This document shows, piece after piece, positions 33,864 through 47,810 of a stretch of DNA of 64,000 nt. The notes beneath the pieces were generated by a model. The model did no database searches, was not told the DNA's origin, and saw nothing but the letters and a program-made list of their open reading frames with translations. The translations under genes were made by a program, and so were the position numbers. The DNA comes from Lagopus muta (lineage: Eukaryota; Chordata; Aves; Galliformes; Phasianidae): assembly GCF_023343835.1 (NCBI RefSeq), contig NC_064440.1, forward strand, positions 32,991,537-33,055,536, read 5' to 3'. The stretch's first letter is position 1. Each line of letters opens with the position of its first letter.

Positions 33864-36800
33864 GTCACCGTGGGGTCAAAATTCCCAAGATGCAGGTCTG
33901 GGCGGCTTTCGATAGCTCTTACAAGGCATTGGAAAGCATGGGTAAATGTAAAAGGTGTCGTTGAAATGCTGGAAGTTTTGTCGTCAAGATTTTTATGACG
34001 CTTTTTATCAAAATGTTGAAAGCTGAAAGCTTCCAGCTGGCTCTCCTTACAGGTAATAATTTAATAACTAACAGCTTTTCTCCCAAAGCTGTTGGAACCA
34101 GCTTGAGTCATGGAAACTGATGGGAAAAACCAGACCCGTCCTCTGCAGTAATTATTTCTGGTTTTAATCCCGCTGCTCCGTAAGCTTTCAAAACCAAATG
34201 AAGCTGTGAAAACAGGCAAGAGTGACCAAGGGAAAAGCAGGGGACAGACGCTAACCTGAAAGGGTTCACCCTTAAAAATTAATTTGTTAAGTGGAAAGAC
34301 TGCAGGGATGAGGGCATCTCTACTAGAGCAACATGGGCATAGGGTGAGTCACTGGTTTTATTGCAAAATTCAGTTCTGCCACAGCTCAGGGGCTGCAGCG
34401 AGAGCTCCAGTGATTTCTATCAACCGCACAACTGCCCCAGATTATACTCTCTGGAGCAGCTGTGGCGACCTTTAGGATCAAGAGGTGGTTTAGTGATCAG
34501 GACACCAGCGTTCACATCCAACCATGGTCAGAGGTCCTCTGCATGGTTTCAACCAAGTCATTATTCCTCTATGTTTCACTTCTGTTTTTAAATTGCAGCA
34601 AATAATGCAACAAGAGGTTTTTCTTCAGCTGAGCAATAGCCTGAAAGCAGCTCTCAGCTTTGCTGCAGACTTCTGCCACGCTGTAGAAGCCACCTGGACA
34701 AATCTTTTAGAGAGATATATCTGGAACTCCTTTCCCCTCTGTTTCCATCCATGAGACCTAAGCAGCCCTCCCACAGCCATGCCTGCTGTAGACAGTACTC
34801 TGCCACAACGGCCCAGCTGCCCAGGAGACAGCCAGCCAGTCCTGAGACTTGTCGTGTGTCCCCAGGGTCTCATGGGCCTCAGTTCTCCCTCGCTGTGCTG
34901 GAGGCAACAGAGCTGCCAGGGAGGCGGGGAGGAGAAATTAATGCCTTATTGCTCGTCAGTAACATGCTTCAATAGGTCTGTGATGGGCTCAGCCTGTTTT
35001 CAGCAGAGTATTTAACTATATATGCATTTAACTTGTGTGTGTATGCATTCGCACACGTTACTATTCAATACAGCCAGAAAGGCGTTTTATGTAAATTCTG
35101 TTTTAAATTATCTGGTTCTCATTATTTTGTGTGCTCTTATGAGGTCAAAGCATTCTAGGAGTTAGCTCCCTAAAATCTTGTGTTAGGTATCCACATAAAT
35201 AATAGCTTATCGCAGCAAAAGCTCGAGGTTTATTTAGATTTAGGATATTAAAGAAGGCATATCTACCAGACTGCTGCCTTGGACAGCTATGAACACCACT
35301 GAGCGATGGACCTCTGGGTCAGCTTTCATGCCTTTAGACTGAACCCTCTCTTTTCTAACCAAGAAGGGGTACTTTGACGACAAATTGGATCGAATCCCAA
35401 TATACTTTGAGCAGGACAAACGTAGACCTTTCTTTACTTAACTGTGTCGGGCAATCTACAACCATATAAGCTCTAATCTATTCAGTATTCCATCTCCTCC
35501 TCTTTACTACAAAAAGGCACTGTTTTATGCTTATATGCACCAATAAAGAGACCTATAAAGAAAATAATGAACATCCTTGAATATTTTCAGGCCATACCCT
35601 ATTAATTTTAAAAGCGACTCAACATACTGCACCCCTTGTATTTCAGCAAGATAAAAGCCTATAGATTAATTCCTATTAAAACAGTTGGTATTTTCAGGAC
35701 ATGCAGATGTAATTTATGGAGAGGCACAATGCTCATAATAGCTCAAAGGCCACAGAAACTGTAGATCTGTGTCTGTTACTGTAGCTGTACAGGCATTCAT
35801 TGTACAGAGAGCGGTTGAAAAGACGGAGTATGTAATCTGAATACTAAATTTGTGAATAGTTTCTCACTTGGGCTGGTTAGGCTTTTCAAGAGCAGCGGAT
35901 GCTTTGTGGGGGACTTTGTAAGACATTCTGCTAACGCATCACGTGGTTGCTGTATTTTCTTCTCTTATCGTTGCTGTTAGGGCTTTATTCATAATGCACA
36001 GCATTTGATTCTTAGAAGGGCAGGAGCTCCTGCTCTGTACTCTGCACCTGAATTCAGTGTGCTCTGTGTGAGACAATTTCCACAACAAATCCTGCTTCTT
36101 TCTATCAGGTGAGCAACTTGAGGTATATATACACCAAAGGTTACAAGAGATCAAGATTCCTCCCCTCCCCAAGTGCTCCAGTTGCTGCATTCACGTTGCT
36201 TGGAAAATAGCATCGTATTTTATGTATTATTATCAACAATAAAAGTGTACAGGTTTTCTATTTTATTATGGAGATATAAATGTATATGGATGCATCACTT
36301 ACGAGGTAGGGAGATTCTGAAGTGTCCTAACAACTTCTTAATTATGACACGAGCTACTGAGTGTGGATATTTGAGGCTGGGTTCATCTCTATTCTTTGCA
36401 CAGCCCCCAGCACAATGAGGATTTGTTCGTGACCTGGCATCCCACTTAGCACTTCACCAAAATTAAGAGTCCAGCATTACTTTGCTTATGACCAGAAATC
36501 TCAATACCAGCAGAACTGAATACATCCAACGTTGAACAGGGAACAGGACAGCAGTGTATACTTCAGAAGTATGGTGAACCATCTACTGTACTGAAGGATG
36601 GAGGCACTTAGGCAGTTGCTGCTCAAGCTGAAAGTTGGTAAAACTTACAGGTGCTGGTTCGGTTTAGCACTGCAGAGGACCAGGGAACATCCAATGACAA
36701 ATGACCATAAACATGGCTTGGCAACATTTAAACATTTGGTGGGAATGGAGTCCTCCTTACGTTTCTCTTTGACAGGATTAAGATGAATCCCAGAAGGTCA

Positions 36801-39800
36801 AGTGCCTCCAGTTAGGTTTGAAGGGGCTTCTATAGAATGGAAGACATTTATAAACACCTTCCTTGATGCTACCAAATTAGGCTGCAAAGAGCATGGGAAC
36901 AGGCCTTGTAGGGCTCAGCCTGCTATACTATAGCTACATTTGTAGTTCTCATTCTGTCTGAAAGACAGAAGAGATATGGCCACCCAATGCTTACATATCT
37001 GAGCTTGTAAGGAGTTGTTCTCAATAACTTGGCAAAGGTTTGAGGGATAAGAACATGTTCTTGAATGCAACCTACGTCTCAAAGGGCAGCCTTGCACCAG
37101 TGGCCCCTTGGAGTCCAGGAGCTCCAGGAAAACGCCGAGCCAGCAGGGCACAGACCTCATCAGCCAGGGCTCACCCCACAGCCCTGGAAAGTCAGCACAG
37201 GTTTACTGGGATGTACTTCATACCACTAGTTCTTGGCCCTTCACCACTTTTCCAGCATCATGCTGGTGCTTTTAGGAAGCCAAGGAGAGGCTGTGGGGCA
37301 TCTTCCAGGCCACACCAACTCCTGAATGTGTGTGGACGTGAATGTATGTCAGTCCCCTCTGCCCCGTTCACATTTGATCAACACTGCTCTGATCACTGCA
37401 GAAACAGTATGTTGTCAGAGTCTCATGCATGAGTAATGAAGCCAGAGCATAAAATTGTCTGAAAAAACAGAAACGCCCAGCTCTCTGCCTCCTGAAGAGG
37501 CACAGTTGAGCCAAAGCCTTACACTGTCTCAGAGGTGAAGCATAGCCTGGAGACGGACCGTGAGCTGGGATCACTGCTTTTAGTTACCTGTTGTGGAGAA
37601 GGATGTTCATCTCCCCCTCCATTTACAACAGCAATAGGCACTTCTTTGGCCTCATATTTCCAGGCTGCTTCTGAAGTCCATGGAAAAAGATTGATCCATC
37701 CAGGTTGCAACTCCAAGCACCGACATTAAATCCTGCAGAGGGGCGTTTCCTTCCCCAGGAAGGAAACTGACTACAGAAGGAGGCTGGAGCAATCAGCCGG
37801 GCTAAATTACACTTAAAATGGGTGAATCTCCTTGTCTGTACTTCAAGTTCATCACCTAGAAAATGATAACATTTTGTCTCTGTCAACTCTGCTAAAAATG
37901 AGGCATGTCTCAGGAGAAGGGCAGGGACTTGGCTACGGCTGGAGGCCGTGCAAGTGGATAGTTGAGAGTATTCCAAAACCAGGGGTTTTGTGTGCCTCCT
38001 TTGTGCCCACGAGGGCCGTTGTACAAGTGTCCTGGTGTTGGTGAAGATATGGATGCCTTAAATTAACTGGCCAGATAATCGTTTTTGAAGTGGATTCAGG
38101 TTAACTTTGATTAACCACAGGCAACAATTTAGATAATTAAAATAAAACATTAGCATCTTTTTACTCTGCTGCCAGTGTTACATTAAACAGTGTTTGACCA
38201 CAGCCTTTAAGAGCTGTGTATTCGTTTTTATTGTAACAATCTGCTGCCTCCCTCCAGCAACAGAACTGATACAGTTTTTTTCAGATTGTTTTGCTTGGTG
38301 GTGAGGATTTCTTAATTTCTCACTTTTATGTGTTCTTATTTTACTCCAGTAAAGAAACAACATTTCTCTACACCTAGACGTTACCCACACATAACTGTGC
38401 GAGCAAAGAGAACATAACTTCATTCTTGTGGTTTGAAAATGCATCTTTTCCCCTGGTTGTTTGTTTTTAACAGGGTGGTGTTTGCATTTTCTAGTTCTTA
38501 GGGTTTGAGTCAGTAAAGACATCCCTAGGTCCTTCTATGACAAATACAATACAGGAGTCTTTTCCTCCTGGCTTCTGCTAATACATTGTAATTCTTTCTG
38601 AGATCTGGAAGAACAAATGTTGCTGTTTATTAGCAATGCTGGGGATTCTTCTAATTAATACTTTGGGTGGTGAAACCATGGCTAAAGATTTCGTGGTAGG
38701 CCTGAGCCTATGGCAATAGAAGTTTTCCTACTGACTTCAGCTGAAAAGGAACAGTCTAACGGCTACAGTGAAAAACAAAGATTCAGAGTTTATAGGGCTA
38801 TAATCAGGACATAAATAAATAAGTAAAACCTTGCAGATATTAAGATCATCATTTTTGCCTTAAAAATTCTTCTCTGAATTGCTTAGGCCGCACTGCTGAA
38901 GAGCGCTTCCCAGAACAGAACTGTCCTGGTGCAAAACATTCACGGAGTTTATAGTGAGGCCATAGAGAAGTACTGGGTCTCCACTTACTGCATGGGGAAG
39001 CTGAATGCCTCTGGTAGGAGCTTGTTGCTGTTTTGGGTTTGTTGGCTTACTTTTTAATTCAAAAGGGGTATAATTTTGCATTCAGCTCCAAAGTTTGGTT
39101 AAAAACAGCATTGAAAATGACCCTTAAAATATGAAGATGTTTTTCCGTGGACATTGTAACCAAAGCATCCCTAAGCCTTTATCACTGACTTGATCATAAA
39201 GTGATTTCCACACTGCACCAAGCTGCCTTCGTTGGCTGATAACAGAATCGTGACTCTCTGGCAAGGTTACTGTTGCAGGTTCTTGCAAGGTTTTTGCACA
39301 TTTGCACGTATGACCTTTTGAAATAAAGCGTTCTTCTGACCGCAGATGGTGGCTTCTTCTTGATGAAAGACCTCTGTTGAAAAATCCTCACTTAGTTGTC
39401 ATCAACCTAATGTTGGAGGTACTGAAAGAGGAACAACTGAGACTTCCCTACAATGTAATATTTGTGACTGCTCAAAGGGACTGGGACATATCAAAAAGAA
39501 CAAAATACAAAATACCAAACCGTGGGGCTGACCTCAGCACAGAAACGTTTTTCTCCTCGCTGATTTTTTCCACCGCCTCCTTCAAATAGTTTCTTCCTTT
39601 AGACAAGGGAAGCTCCATCAGCTCTTTCATAGAGCAAAACTGACACCCACTGGCCACCCCCAGTACTTGAGACACGGTGAGCTAGTGAGCAAGCCTTGCC
39701 TCAGGGCAGAGCCGAAGAAAAAAAAGATGAAAGACCCTTTTGGTGCATCTCAGCCCTTGTTCCTTACAATGGACGACATCAACATGGCCAGCAGTAATCC

Positions 39801-42800
39801 CCAGAGCCCTCCGCCACAAACTGCGATGATGCATAGCATGGTATGCAGGCTCCCCTTCATTCCTTTAGCGTATCATGAGGGAATGCTCACACAAATGCCT
39901 CCTACATGACAAAACACCTTTCTAGGTGGACCAGCTTTACTGACCTTTTTTATCCCCGAAATTCAGGGTGAGATTTCACGTGGTCAGTCTCAGCCTTGCT
40001 GTGCTTACGGTCTGCCGCACTTCCCTGCGTGAGTTGTTTGCCATCAGCCATCCGCGTGCTTTATGCCACTCAGATGCAGGCTGACTTAATTCTCTTCCCA
40101 TGTAGGTCTCACTCCTCTGCGTCCCAGGTTTCTCTGAGCAGTTCTTGTTTCTCTTCACTGTCACCTCCGATCTCTGCAGCTCTGTTAGCAAGGCTCCCAA
40201 AGATAATGTTTCCAACCGAGCACAGGCTCTGTGCTGTGTGAAGACGTGTCCCTTTCTGCCTCCTTGTCACAGCACAGCCCAAATCACATTGCCATTTATA
40301 CTTTTATTTTTCAATTGCACTGCATGCTTCTGTCTGATTTGCTGCCCACTTAGGCTCTTTCAACATGATTGCCTCGTAAGTAGCTCCTTCCTACTGAATA
40401 TCTTTGTTTTAGATTGTATTTATCTCCTCATGGAGAACTTCAATCTTCCCAGAGATTCAATCTAATTCTTTTATTTCCTCCACATGTCATATATCATCAT
40501 GTGCTACCCTCTGGTATTATTTACTGATCTCATTTGCTCTTTTAAACTCTTCTCCACTGCTACATGTTACTGATTTCATGCACTGCATTATCTTCTACAT
40601 GGAACACGCTGCTTTGCTGAATGGTACATTATTATACTTCATGTAACCCACCTACCCTTTTATGCCTGCATGATCACTTTGCGCTTTAGCTATTTTAAAC
40701 ATCATGGTCGTACATTATTCAAAATTTAAGGCATGGTATCTCTGAAGCACTGTTCTGTTTCTTATCACAGTTTCCAGGCAGTATAGAGTAGCTTCAGCTG
40801 TTAAACAGGGAAGGATTTTTTTTCCAGTGCTAAGCATCTTGAGCCCATGCACTTTTCTCCCTGCCTGTCCCACTGAGCTGGATCAGCCTGCAAGGAGAAA
40901 GGAGCTGGGGTAAGCTGTGCTCACCTTTTCTGAATGCTCACCCACTTAGTTCTTCTCATGAGGGCTTTCAAGGATAGGCAAACTATGCTCTTATTTCAGA
41001 TAATTATTTTTGGAGACTGCCAACAGGGACCAGCATTCTGACTTCATCTTACATTCTCAATTTTAATTTCTCCAGGTGAGTGAAGCATCACCTTGCATTG
41101 CTTTAGAGGAACTTGATGAAGTTACAAGATTATTTGGTGATGCTTAATAGCGGGTTAATTAACAATTTGAAGCCAACACGCAACAGCAGCTTCTGTAGTG
41201 TGAACAGAGGCCATGGTGTTGCTCCATATTTACTGTAATGCTATTTACACCCACATCAGCCTCAAAAGCTTGTTCTCAGCCATGGCCTCACTTCAGGACA
41301 GGCTGCATCCTGAGCTGTGGATACGAGTGACATGTGAAGGAATCAATCAAAGTTGTTGGAGCCACTCATTGTCACACACCCAGCATAAATATTCTAAGGC
41401 AGAACACTTCCCCCTCCACCCTTGACTTTTTGAGTCCAATTGCTTTGAATTGGCCCTGCCATTAGCAAGATTCAGTTCTGAAGCATCAACCTTGTCATGG
41501 GGAGCCAGTAAGGGACAGGCTGTGGGTCTTGGTTAACAAACTAAAACTGTTCAGGTGATGGCTGTACAACGTTATTTGTAAACACGACACCCTGTGAAAT
41601 AGCCTTGTCTGACAGTACGTTTGGGAGCAGCAGGGAAGGGGCTGGAGGGAAAGCCATATCCAAGCACTGATGTATCTGAAGCCTTCAGCAGAGTTATCCA
41701 TTACTGGATCTCACTTTGCAGTCCAGGCTTGCCTAAATTACAGTTTCTCCCCAGCTAAAGCATGCGGTCTCGTGGACAGAGGATGAGGATTGCAGCATGT
41801 GGAGCTCATCTGTCCCCAGGTGTCACCGCTTCACAGAGGTGGTGGGATTGAGGGGACACTTCGCTGCCTCTCTGGGGCAGACAGCCTCTGTGACCACTGA
41901 AGTGAAGCAGCAGGTATCTCCCCTGTGCTCTCCTTCACAGAAATCACGAGAACGGGTGAATGCTCACCTCGATTCATGCCCACACAAATGATGGTGTTTC
42001 TCTGCTGGCTTCCATTTGAGTGTTCTTTGCCTTATTAAGACTAGTTTTGTCTCTGTGTTGTAGGATTCCCAGGGAAAATAATTCTTGACATAGAGAAACC
42101 TCAAGTTGTCGGCTTTCAGATTTCAATTTCCAATGAAATTTCTGAGAAGGAACCCAACCCATTATCATCATCCTGAGAAATGATTACTCAAGATCTGCAA
42201 AGAGGCATTATATGCTCCAGCTCTCTGTGTGGAAACACAGGAATAGGCTGTGTGTTTGCAGACGTGCAGCACCTATTTCATGGGTGCGATTTCATGGTCG
42301 TGATGGAAAACAGAGTCCCTGTGCACTCCCATGCTACCAGTTCACAATTCTGGAAGCCCACTGTTGGGGTTGGAGTTACAGTGTGGTGCCTCTGCAAATT
42401 CCCAAGCCCGTACTAAGCATTTTGTCCTGATGCATCATCTTGATTTTAATTAACTTCTTTAAAATAAGCATCCTACCCACTCCGGTGAATCCTTGTTGAG
42501 AGTTCTTTACTGAACCATAAACTGTCAGGTTGGGACATTAGTACACTTCCCCCCACCTTCTTACACTAATACTGAGTGATGTATCTGCAGCAACAGAAAC
42601 AGACATCTTTCCTATATAGCAACAAAAGACTTGAGGACAGTTCTGAAACTGGATCCGTTTGCAAATTCACACCAACCCTTTTGCAGGTTTGGATTCTGAA
42701 AAAAGCCATCAGAGGGAAAAAGAAACATAGAGAATCTTCAAGGCCAGCAGTGCATAGATTTCCCTAAGATCACATTGATGAAAGTGTTGCAGTAAAGTTA

Positions 42801-42858
42801 CAATGCTCCTGGGTAAAGACTAATCACGTTCTTTACCATGTGTAGTTTGTTTATGTAG

Positions 42859-43025
42859 ACTGTTGGATGAGGGTTCCCTGCGAAACGAGGAACTTCAAGA
42901 TGCTGAAGCCCTGGAAAACGTCAAGGACGAACAGCTTTCTGATTGCCCATGCCTTCAACAAGATCGCTCAGTATGCGCACAGAAATCCAGACACCCAGTC
43001 CAGACGTGCAATCCAGGCACTTCTT
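42859..43025 (+). other. Exon-like open segment of unknown identity
   Basis: A pyrimidine-biased TTTGTTTATGTAG acceptor (AG at 42857-42858) precedes a 167-nt segment open in the frame with ATG at 42867. The segment is closed by a donor-like GTAAGC at 43026. The frame includes NFKMLKPWKTSRTNS and AHAFNKIAQYAHRNPDTQSR. By hand count about two thirds of third codon positions are G or C, and the composition looks protein-like. I do not recognise the family and no adjoining exon is evident. It may be a real exon of an unannotated gene, a pseudogene or retro-fragment, or chance. Confidence 0.22.
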
Positions 43026-43307
43026 GTAAGCTGTGTGTATTCTGGGAGGAAACCCCAAGAGACAGTTTTAACAGTTCTTCCAATGCAAGCTTGTTTATGA
43101 GTCACAACCAGTATTTCCATGAATTCACCAGCTCTGTTTCTGTCATGAGACAACTGCTTTGGGAGCTGTTAGTTAGAAGTGCAGGTGCTTTGTTCCCATT
43201 GCCTTCCTTTCGGCAGAGTGCAAGATGGAGACCTTTTCTCCCCAATTTGCAGGTCTGGGTCCCAGTCAAATAAAACTCTTAAACCAAGCTCTCCATTTGC
43301 AGCTAGC

Positions 43308-43367
43308 CCTGATTAGAAGGTTGGATTAGATGAGTTCCAAAGACATATTTTCCAACCTGAATTCCTG
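43308..43367 (+). mobile_element. Probable ancient CR1 3' tail
   Basis: The stretch AAGGTTGGATTAGATGAGTT followed by TTTTCCAACCTGAATTCCTG follows the CR1 3' end pattern (GGTTGGACTAGATGACC then TTCCAACC and an ATTC-type repeat). Only about 60 bp are recognisable. Confidence 0.6.
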
Positions 43368-43425
43368 CACATACGCACTAGTGCTACCAGTACCTAGTGT
43401 TTACTTGAAGTCTCCCAAGGCCATC

Positions 43426-43530
43426 AAAGGCTCAAAGAGATTACAGCCCATAGATGCAAGAAGCAATGGATGTCAGAGTCAGAAAAGGCAGCAGAAGGTA
43501 CAGAACTAGAACTGGTATCTGGTGATTTAA
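43426..43530 (-). mobile_element. Possible MIR-like SINE remnant
   Basis: AAGGCTCAAAGAGATTACAG, then CCCATAGATG and later CAGAACTAGAACTGGTATCT, resembles a reverse-complement MIR core (GAGGCACAGAGAGGTTA, CCCAAGGTCAC, CAGAGCCGGGATTCG). It is considerably more diverged than the copy at 33561. Confidence 0.35.
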
Positions 43531-44504
43531 CCATTTTTGCAGTATCATTCATAAAGAGGAGAGATTTCAAGGGAAACTGTGTGCTCATCCCAGTTTTTTT
43601 GCCCTTCATGCATATTTAAAATCCATAGACAATTTCCAGTCTTTCAATTACCTTTCCGTGGCTTTTTGTTTTGCTTTGTTTTCTTTTGTTTTTTAAATTT
43701 ATTTTTAAAGTTATTTCAAAAATACACTGATCAAAGGGCTTTGTGGAATTGTAGCTTGCTTTCTACCTTTTCATCAATAATGGAAATACCCAGCCGAGGC
43801 ACAGTGAGCGTGTGGCTGTACTATTTATTGCTTTCCTCTGGGGAGCCATTTATCTTAAAACTACTACAGTTTACTTTCTAAAACGTGTCTGATTGTAACA
43901 CTTGCAAATGTAGATGTTGAAAGTTGTCTCCGATAATTTATGCTCTCACTCTTCCAGATCACACATTATTTTTGAAGCTTCCCTTCTCACAACGATGTTC
44001 CCCATTTTCTCTAAAGCAAAGAGGGGGAGAAAAGCTCACCTACAGTACGGCTATATGAAAGCTGTGAGGATGAAATGAAGTTTGCACTACATTGCTCTCA
44101 ATGCCAGGCTATTCATTTTGGGCCACAACCTACACCATATATAATACTAAGGCCAACATCGCAGGGGAAAGGCAGAAATTACTCAAAACTACTGAACATT
44201 TGCTGATTTAACTAGTGCAGAATAGGAGAAATGTGGAAAACAAAACTTACCATGCAAGTTTATAGTGCCTGAAGACTTGTCCTTTACCATTTATCTCAGT
44301 GGACAGAAAAATATGCAATTTGATGGAACGTTTTCCATCAAAGCCCCAAACATCTTGTTTTGCATTTTGGTTTCTGCCAAACTTGAAAAACGTCTGCCAC
44401 AAAACAGAAGTTTCCTACTTTTGGAAGCACACTTCTAGACTTGGAGCCTTCCATTTCCCTAAGGAAAAAAGCAGCACGCTGGATGGAAATTATTCCACTG
44501 TCCT

Positions 44505-44524
44505 TATATATATATATATATATA
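44505..44524. repeat. (TA)n microsatellite
   Basis: About ten TA units followed by GTGTGTT. Confidence 0.93.
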
Positions 44525-46107
44525 GTGTGTTAAATTTCAAGTTTTCTGTTGAAAAAGAAAAAATGATGGAAAAAAAGTGGGCTACTTTTAATCATCTGTT
44601 AGCCCACAGCTGCAGGCAAGGCAACGGATTGCAATGTGGACAGAAAGAAGTGCCCAGCAAAGGCTCTGTGAAAGGAAAACTGATGCAGAACAACTGAGGA
44701 ATCACTTTGTTGGCCTTATGCCGGTCAAGTTCCTCGTTCAGAGTTAAAAGCACTCAGTGTCCAATGATTTCTTGCTACTGTTTTTAACAAATGAGACCCA
44801 GGGTGGTGTCACAACTTGGAAGGCATTCCAGACCTTTTTTTCTGCACCTTATCCCCTCCACATAAACCAGAGCTCATGCTGCTGAGCACCAGCGATACCC
44901 AACATGACACAGAGGGCAGCAGAAACTACAGGGCTTCCAGCCAGGTTTGGGTTTGCCCCAAAAGAAAACCAAATCATCTGTCATCTGCTACCTCTACATG
45001 TTTGTGTTAGGATGCCAATTTGGGCACAGCAAAGTGAAGTGTTGGGGCACTTAATGGCGACTGGGGGCTGGACCTCATGAGCACATCCCCACAAAACAGC
45101 AGGCTCCCACAGAACAGAATTAGGGTCATGCAGGCTGCCTGCTGCCTCCTCCCGTCAGAACGCTTCCCCCACCAGAAGGTTTCTAGGGCAGGAAAGAGAG
45201 GGGTGATTTACAAAACAAGTCGAAACTTTCCACTGCACTTTAACTTTCTTTTTCTGTGGTGAAAGGCAGATAATTTTGATGTTTACTATCAGCTTTTCCT
45301 GTTGCTATTGTGCAGGCTTAACGTAACTGCCGTGCTATAATACTATACATCTGCTCTTTGAAACGCAGTGAATGTCAGTTAGGCAGTAGTTCTGCTTCTC
45401 ATGGTGTCAGAGTAATTAACATCCCTTTCTTTTAAAGTTAGTGATGAGCTGATACATTGAAGTCCCCGCAGAACATGGCGGATAGCATTGAAACTGTAGG
45501 AAACACCACGGAGATGAAGGCTGCCTTTCAGCACAACCCTTTGGATAAACCCAGGGCAAAACCCCACAAGTGCTTTAGGCAAGAGTGCTGGGTGATGTGC
45601 AGGCAGGCAGAGCAGGGCAGAGGGGTGGATGGTGCAGGGCTGCGGCCCCCTCTGCTCTTGGAGCCCGTTAGGCTCACATGCAGGTAGGAAGAAGAGCACG
45701 GTGCCCCAGGCCCTGCTAGCAGATCCTGACCAGCCTTGCAAAGGACAAATCTGCCTCCAGCAGAGATGTTCTGTGCCGTGAATCATCCCATGTGGCTCAC
45801 AGCACAGCCCAGCACCCTGTCATGTAGTGTGGGACACGTCATGCTGATGCTCTGGGCAGGCGATGCCTGGGCTGCTTTGATTTTGTTCTCCAATCCATTT
45901 GTCCACCCTTGGACGCCTATGTTGCTATTTTTCTTCATACAGCATTGAGTTGCATTAAATGTTTATGATCCTATTACAGGATACAGTTTTAGATTACCAT
46001 AATAAAAGGGAGTTGGTAAAACTTCATTATCTGTGGTTGCAGAGGAAGAATAAAATCTTACACCTACATGTTTGTCCATAACATTGCTTGTAACGACTAA
46101 GCCCAAG

Positions 46108-46134
46108 CACACACACACACATACACACACACAC
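46108..46134. repeat. (CA)n microsatellite
   Basis: A CA tract with one T interruption, followed by an A run. Confidence 0.94.
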
Positions 46135-47757
46135 AAAAAAACCCACCAAAACAGGAACCAAACTGGCTATAACTGCCCCCAGTGTCACTATATGTCACAA
46201 TGCTGGACGTAGGCTGTATCAAGCACATGGAGAAAACTAAAGCTACAATTTCATTGCCATTATTTCAGGTCAGCCCTTTTGCTTCCTGTGCTACCACAGT
46301 GGGAAGCACCACAGCCTCAGCAAGGACCAACTCACATCTGACTCTGGGAGTGGAGCTCTGCAATTCCTGTGATCTTTTCCTTTAAAAAATAAATTGCTGG
46401 CGCTTTAATCATTTATCAGAATGAAGAGTGTTTGTTTCAAAGGCGCAGAATGAAGGCTTTAAAATTATACTCTGTTCTTCCTTGGCTTCTGAGCAAATGC
46501 AGGAGCAATAACGTTTTTAGGCTCTGCAGAGATGCTTTAATTCCTTTCGGTTCTACAGGTAAAAAAAGTCCCTCCTCCTCCCTCCTACCAGGTGTGTGAG
46601 AAGGCACATTTTGATAAAACCCTGTTCTCAGTTTTGAGTTCTCTGTAAAAGAAAAATAAAACACACCAAAGCTAAAACATGGTGCTGACAGCCCCTGCAA
46701 AATACTCGCCTCTTCCCCACCCACAGCATTTAAGAGCTCGGTTTTGCAGCAAAGGGATGCAGAGAAGAGAAGAAACGCAGGTCCAAGGGAGAATTCCCTA
46801 TGGTCTGCAGGGAGGAGCTGTCTCCCTCATGCATTTCTTGTGTCTGCTTCAATTCCTTCTCCTTTCCCCCAGAAATCTTCTCTGCACGTCCCTATGAAAG
46901 CAGGGCAAGCCACAACCTCATTGCCCAGCTGTGGCCTCCAGATGTGCTGGGGGATGCAGGGACCCGGCTGGGGCCCCTCCTCTCTGCACCCACCCCATTC
47001 CTCTGCTCCAAGTCGGTTTTGTTTCTGCTCCCCTCACCAGCAGAAAGTGGGGTTTGCAAGGCCGGGAGCTTCATTTTGTACAAGAGATCTGGAGTGTTCC
47101 TGTTCACCAACTCGTCTCCTCGAGCTACTCTGTAAGCAGCCGTCTCGTGCCCTGTCAGAAACTAACTGTGGCACGCTTTGTACATCAAATTCCTGTTCAG
47201 TAGTTTGCATGGAAAGCGCTGAACATCCAAGAGGCATTTTCACACAAACAGAATTATTAGGGCTTGAGTGCTTCTGCCCACATGCAAGAGCTGCTTTCAG
47301 GGCTGCTGCTTGGAGCAGGCTTGTTTGAGACACGGTTTTGTGGGACGACCTGAGCCTCCCAAGCTTTGAATTCTTGTGGCTTCCAGCTCTGGGGGCACGG
47401 GGGCTCAGTGAGCGTCAGCCCAGGCTCCTCAAAGCTGAACAAGAAGTTAGGGCCTATTAGTCAGAAACCACCTCAAAGCTGCCAAGCTGGAGGATGCCGA
47501 AGCCCGGGGTGTGCTATTTAACACCTGCCTGCTTCTGCTGCAACTGTATCCTACCAGGCTGGTTCCAGTTGCATTTGTGGTTAGCTAAACAAAACCCCAA
47601 ATCTTCAGCAATGACTTTAACACTATTTTAGCTTTTTTCCTAGGGCTGCTGCTGAAAAAAGTCTGTCGCTTGGCTACCTTAATCTCAGTGCAGTTTGTAG
47701 GGAGAAAAACACAGGTTGAACGCCCCGGCTCTCTATTTTATAGCCAGACTACTTTCA

Positions 47758-47810
47758 AGAATCAGAGGTGGTTGGGTTGGAAGTGAGGTCACTGGTCCAG
47801 CTGGGAAGGA
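47758..47810 (-). mobile_element. Possible CR1 3' tail remnant
   Basis: AGAATCAGAGGTGGTTGGGT followed by TGGAAGTGAGGTCACTGGTC resembles the reverse complement of the CR1 end (AGAATCATAGAATGGTTGGG then TTGGAAGGGACC). It is brief and diverged; a chance match is possible. Confidence 0.35.

Larger units (their letters stand above)
33340..42858. other. Upstream intergenic DNA, no gene recognised
   Basis: Apart from the MIR-like element at 33561 and the T20 run at 33844, this is mostly unique, moderately AT-rich sequence. Open frames reach about 130 codons, with no family resemblance, no consistent exon boundaries and no conserved motifs that I recognise. In other vertebrates the neighbour on this side of IKZF2 is SPAG16, transcribed away from it; I find no SPAG16-like coding sequence here. 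Confidence 0.65.

Noticed and set aside
46744..47328. 194-codon plus-strand open frame
   Set aside because: Several other frames on both strands are equally open here. The translation is Cys/Ser/Pro-rich without motif or splice structure.
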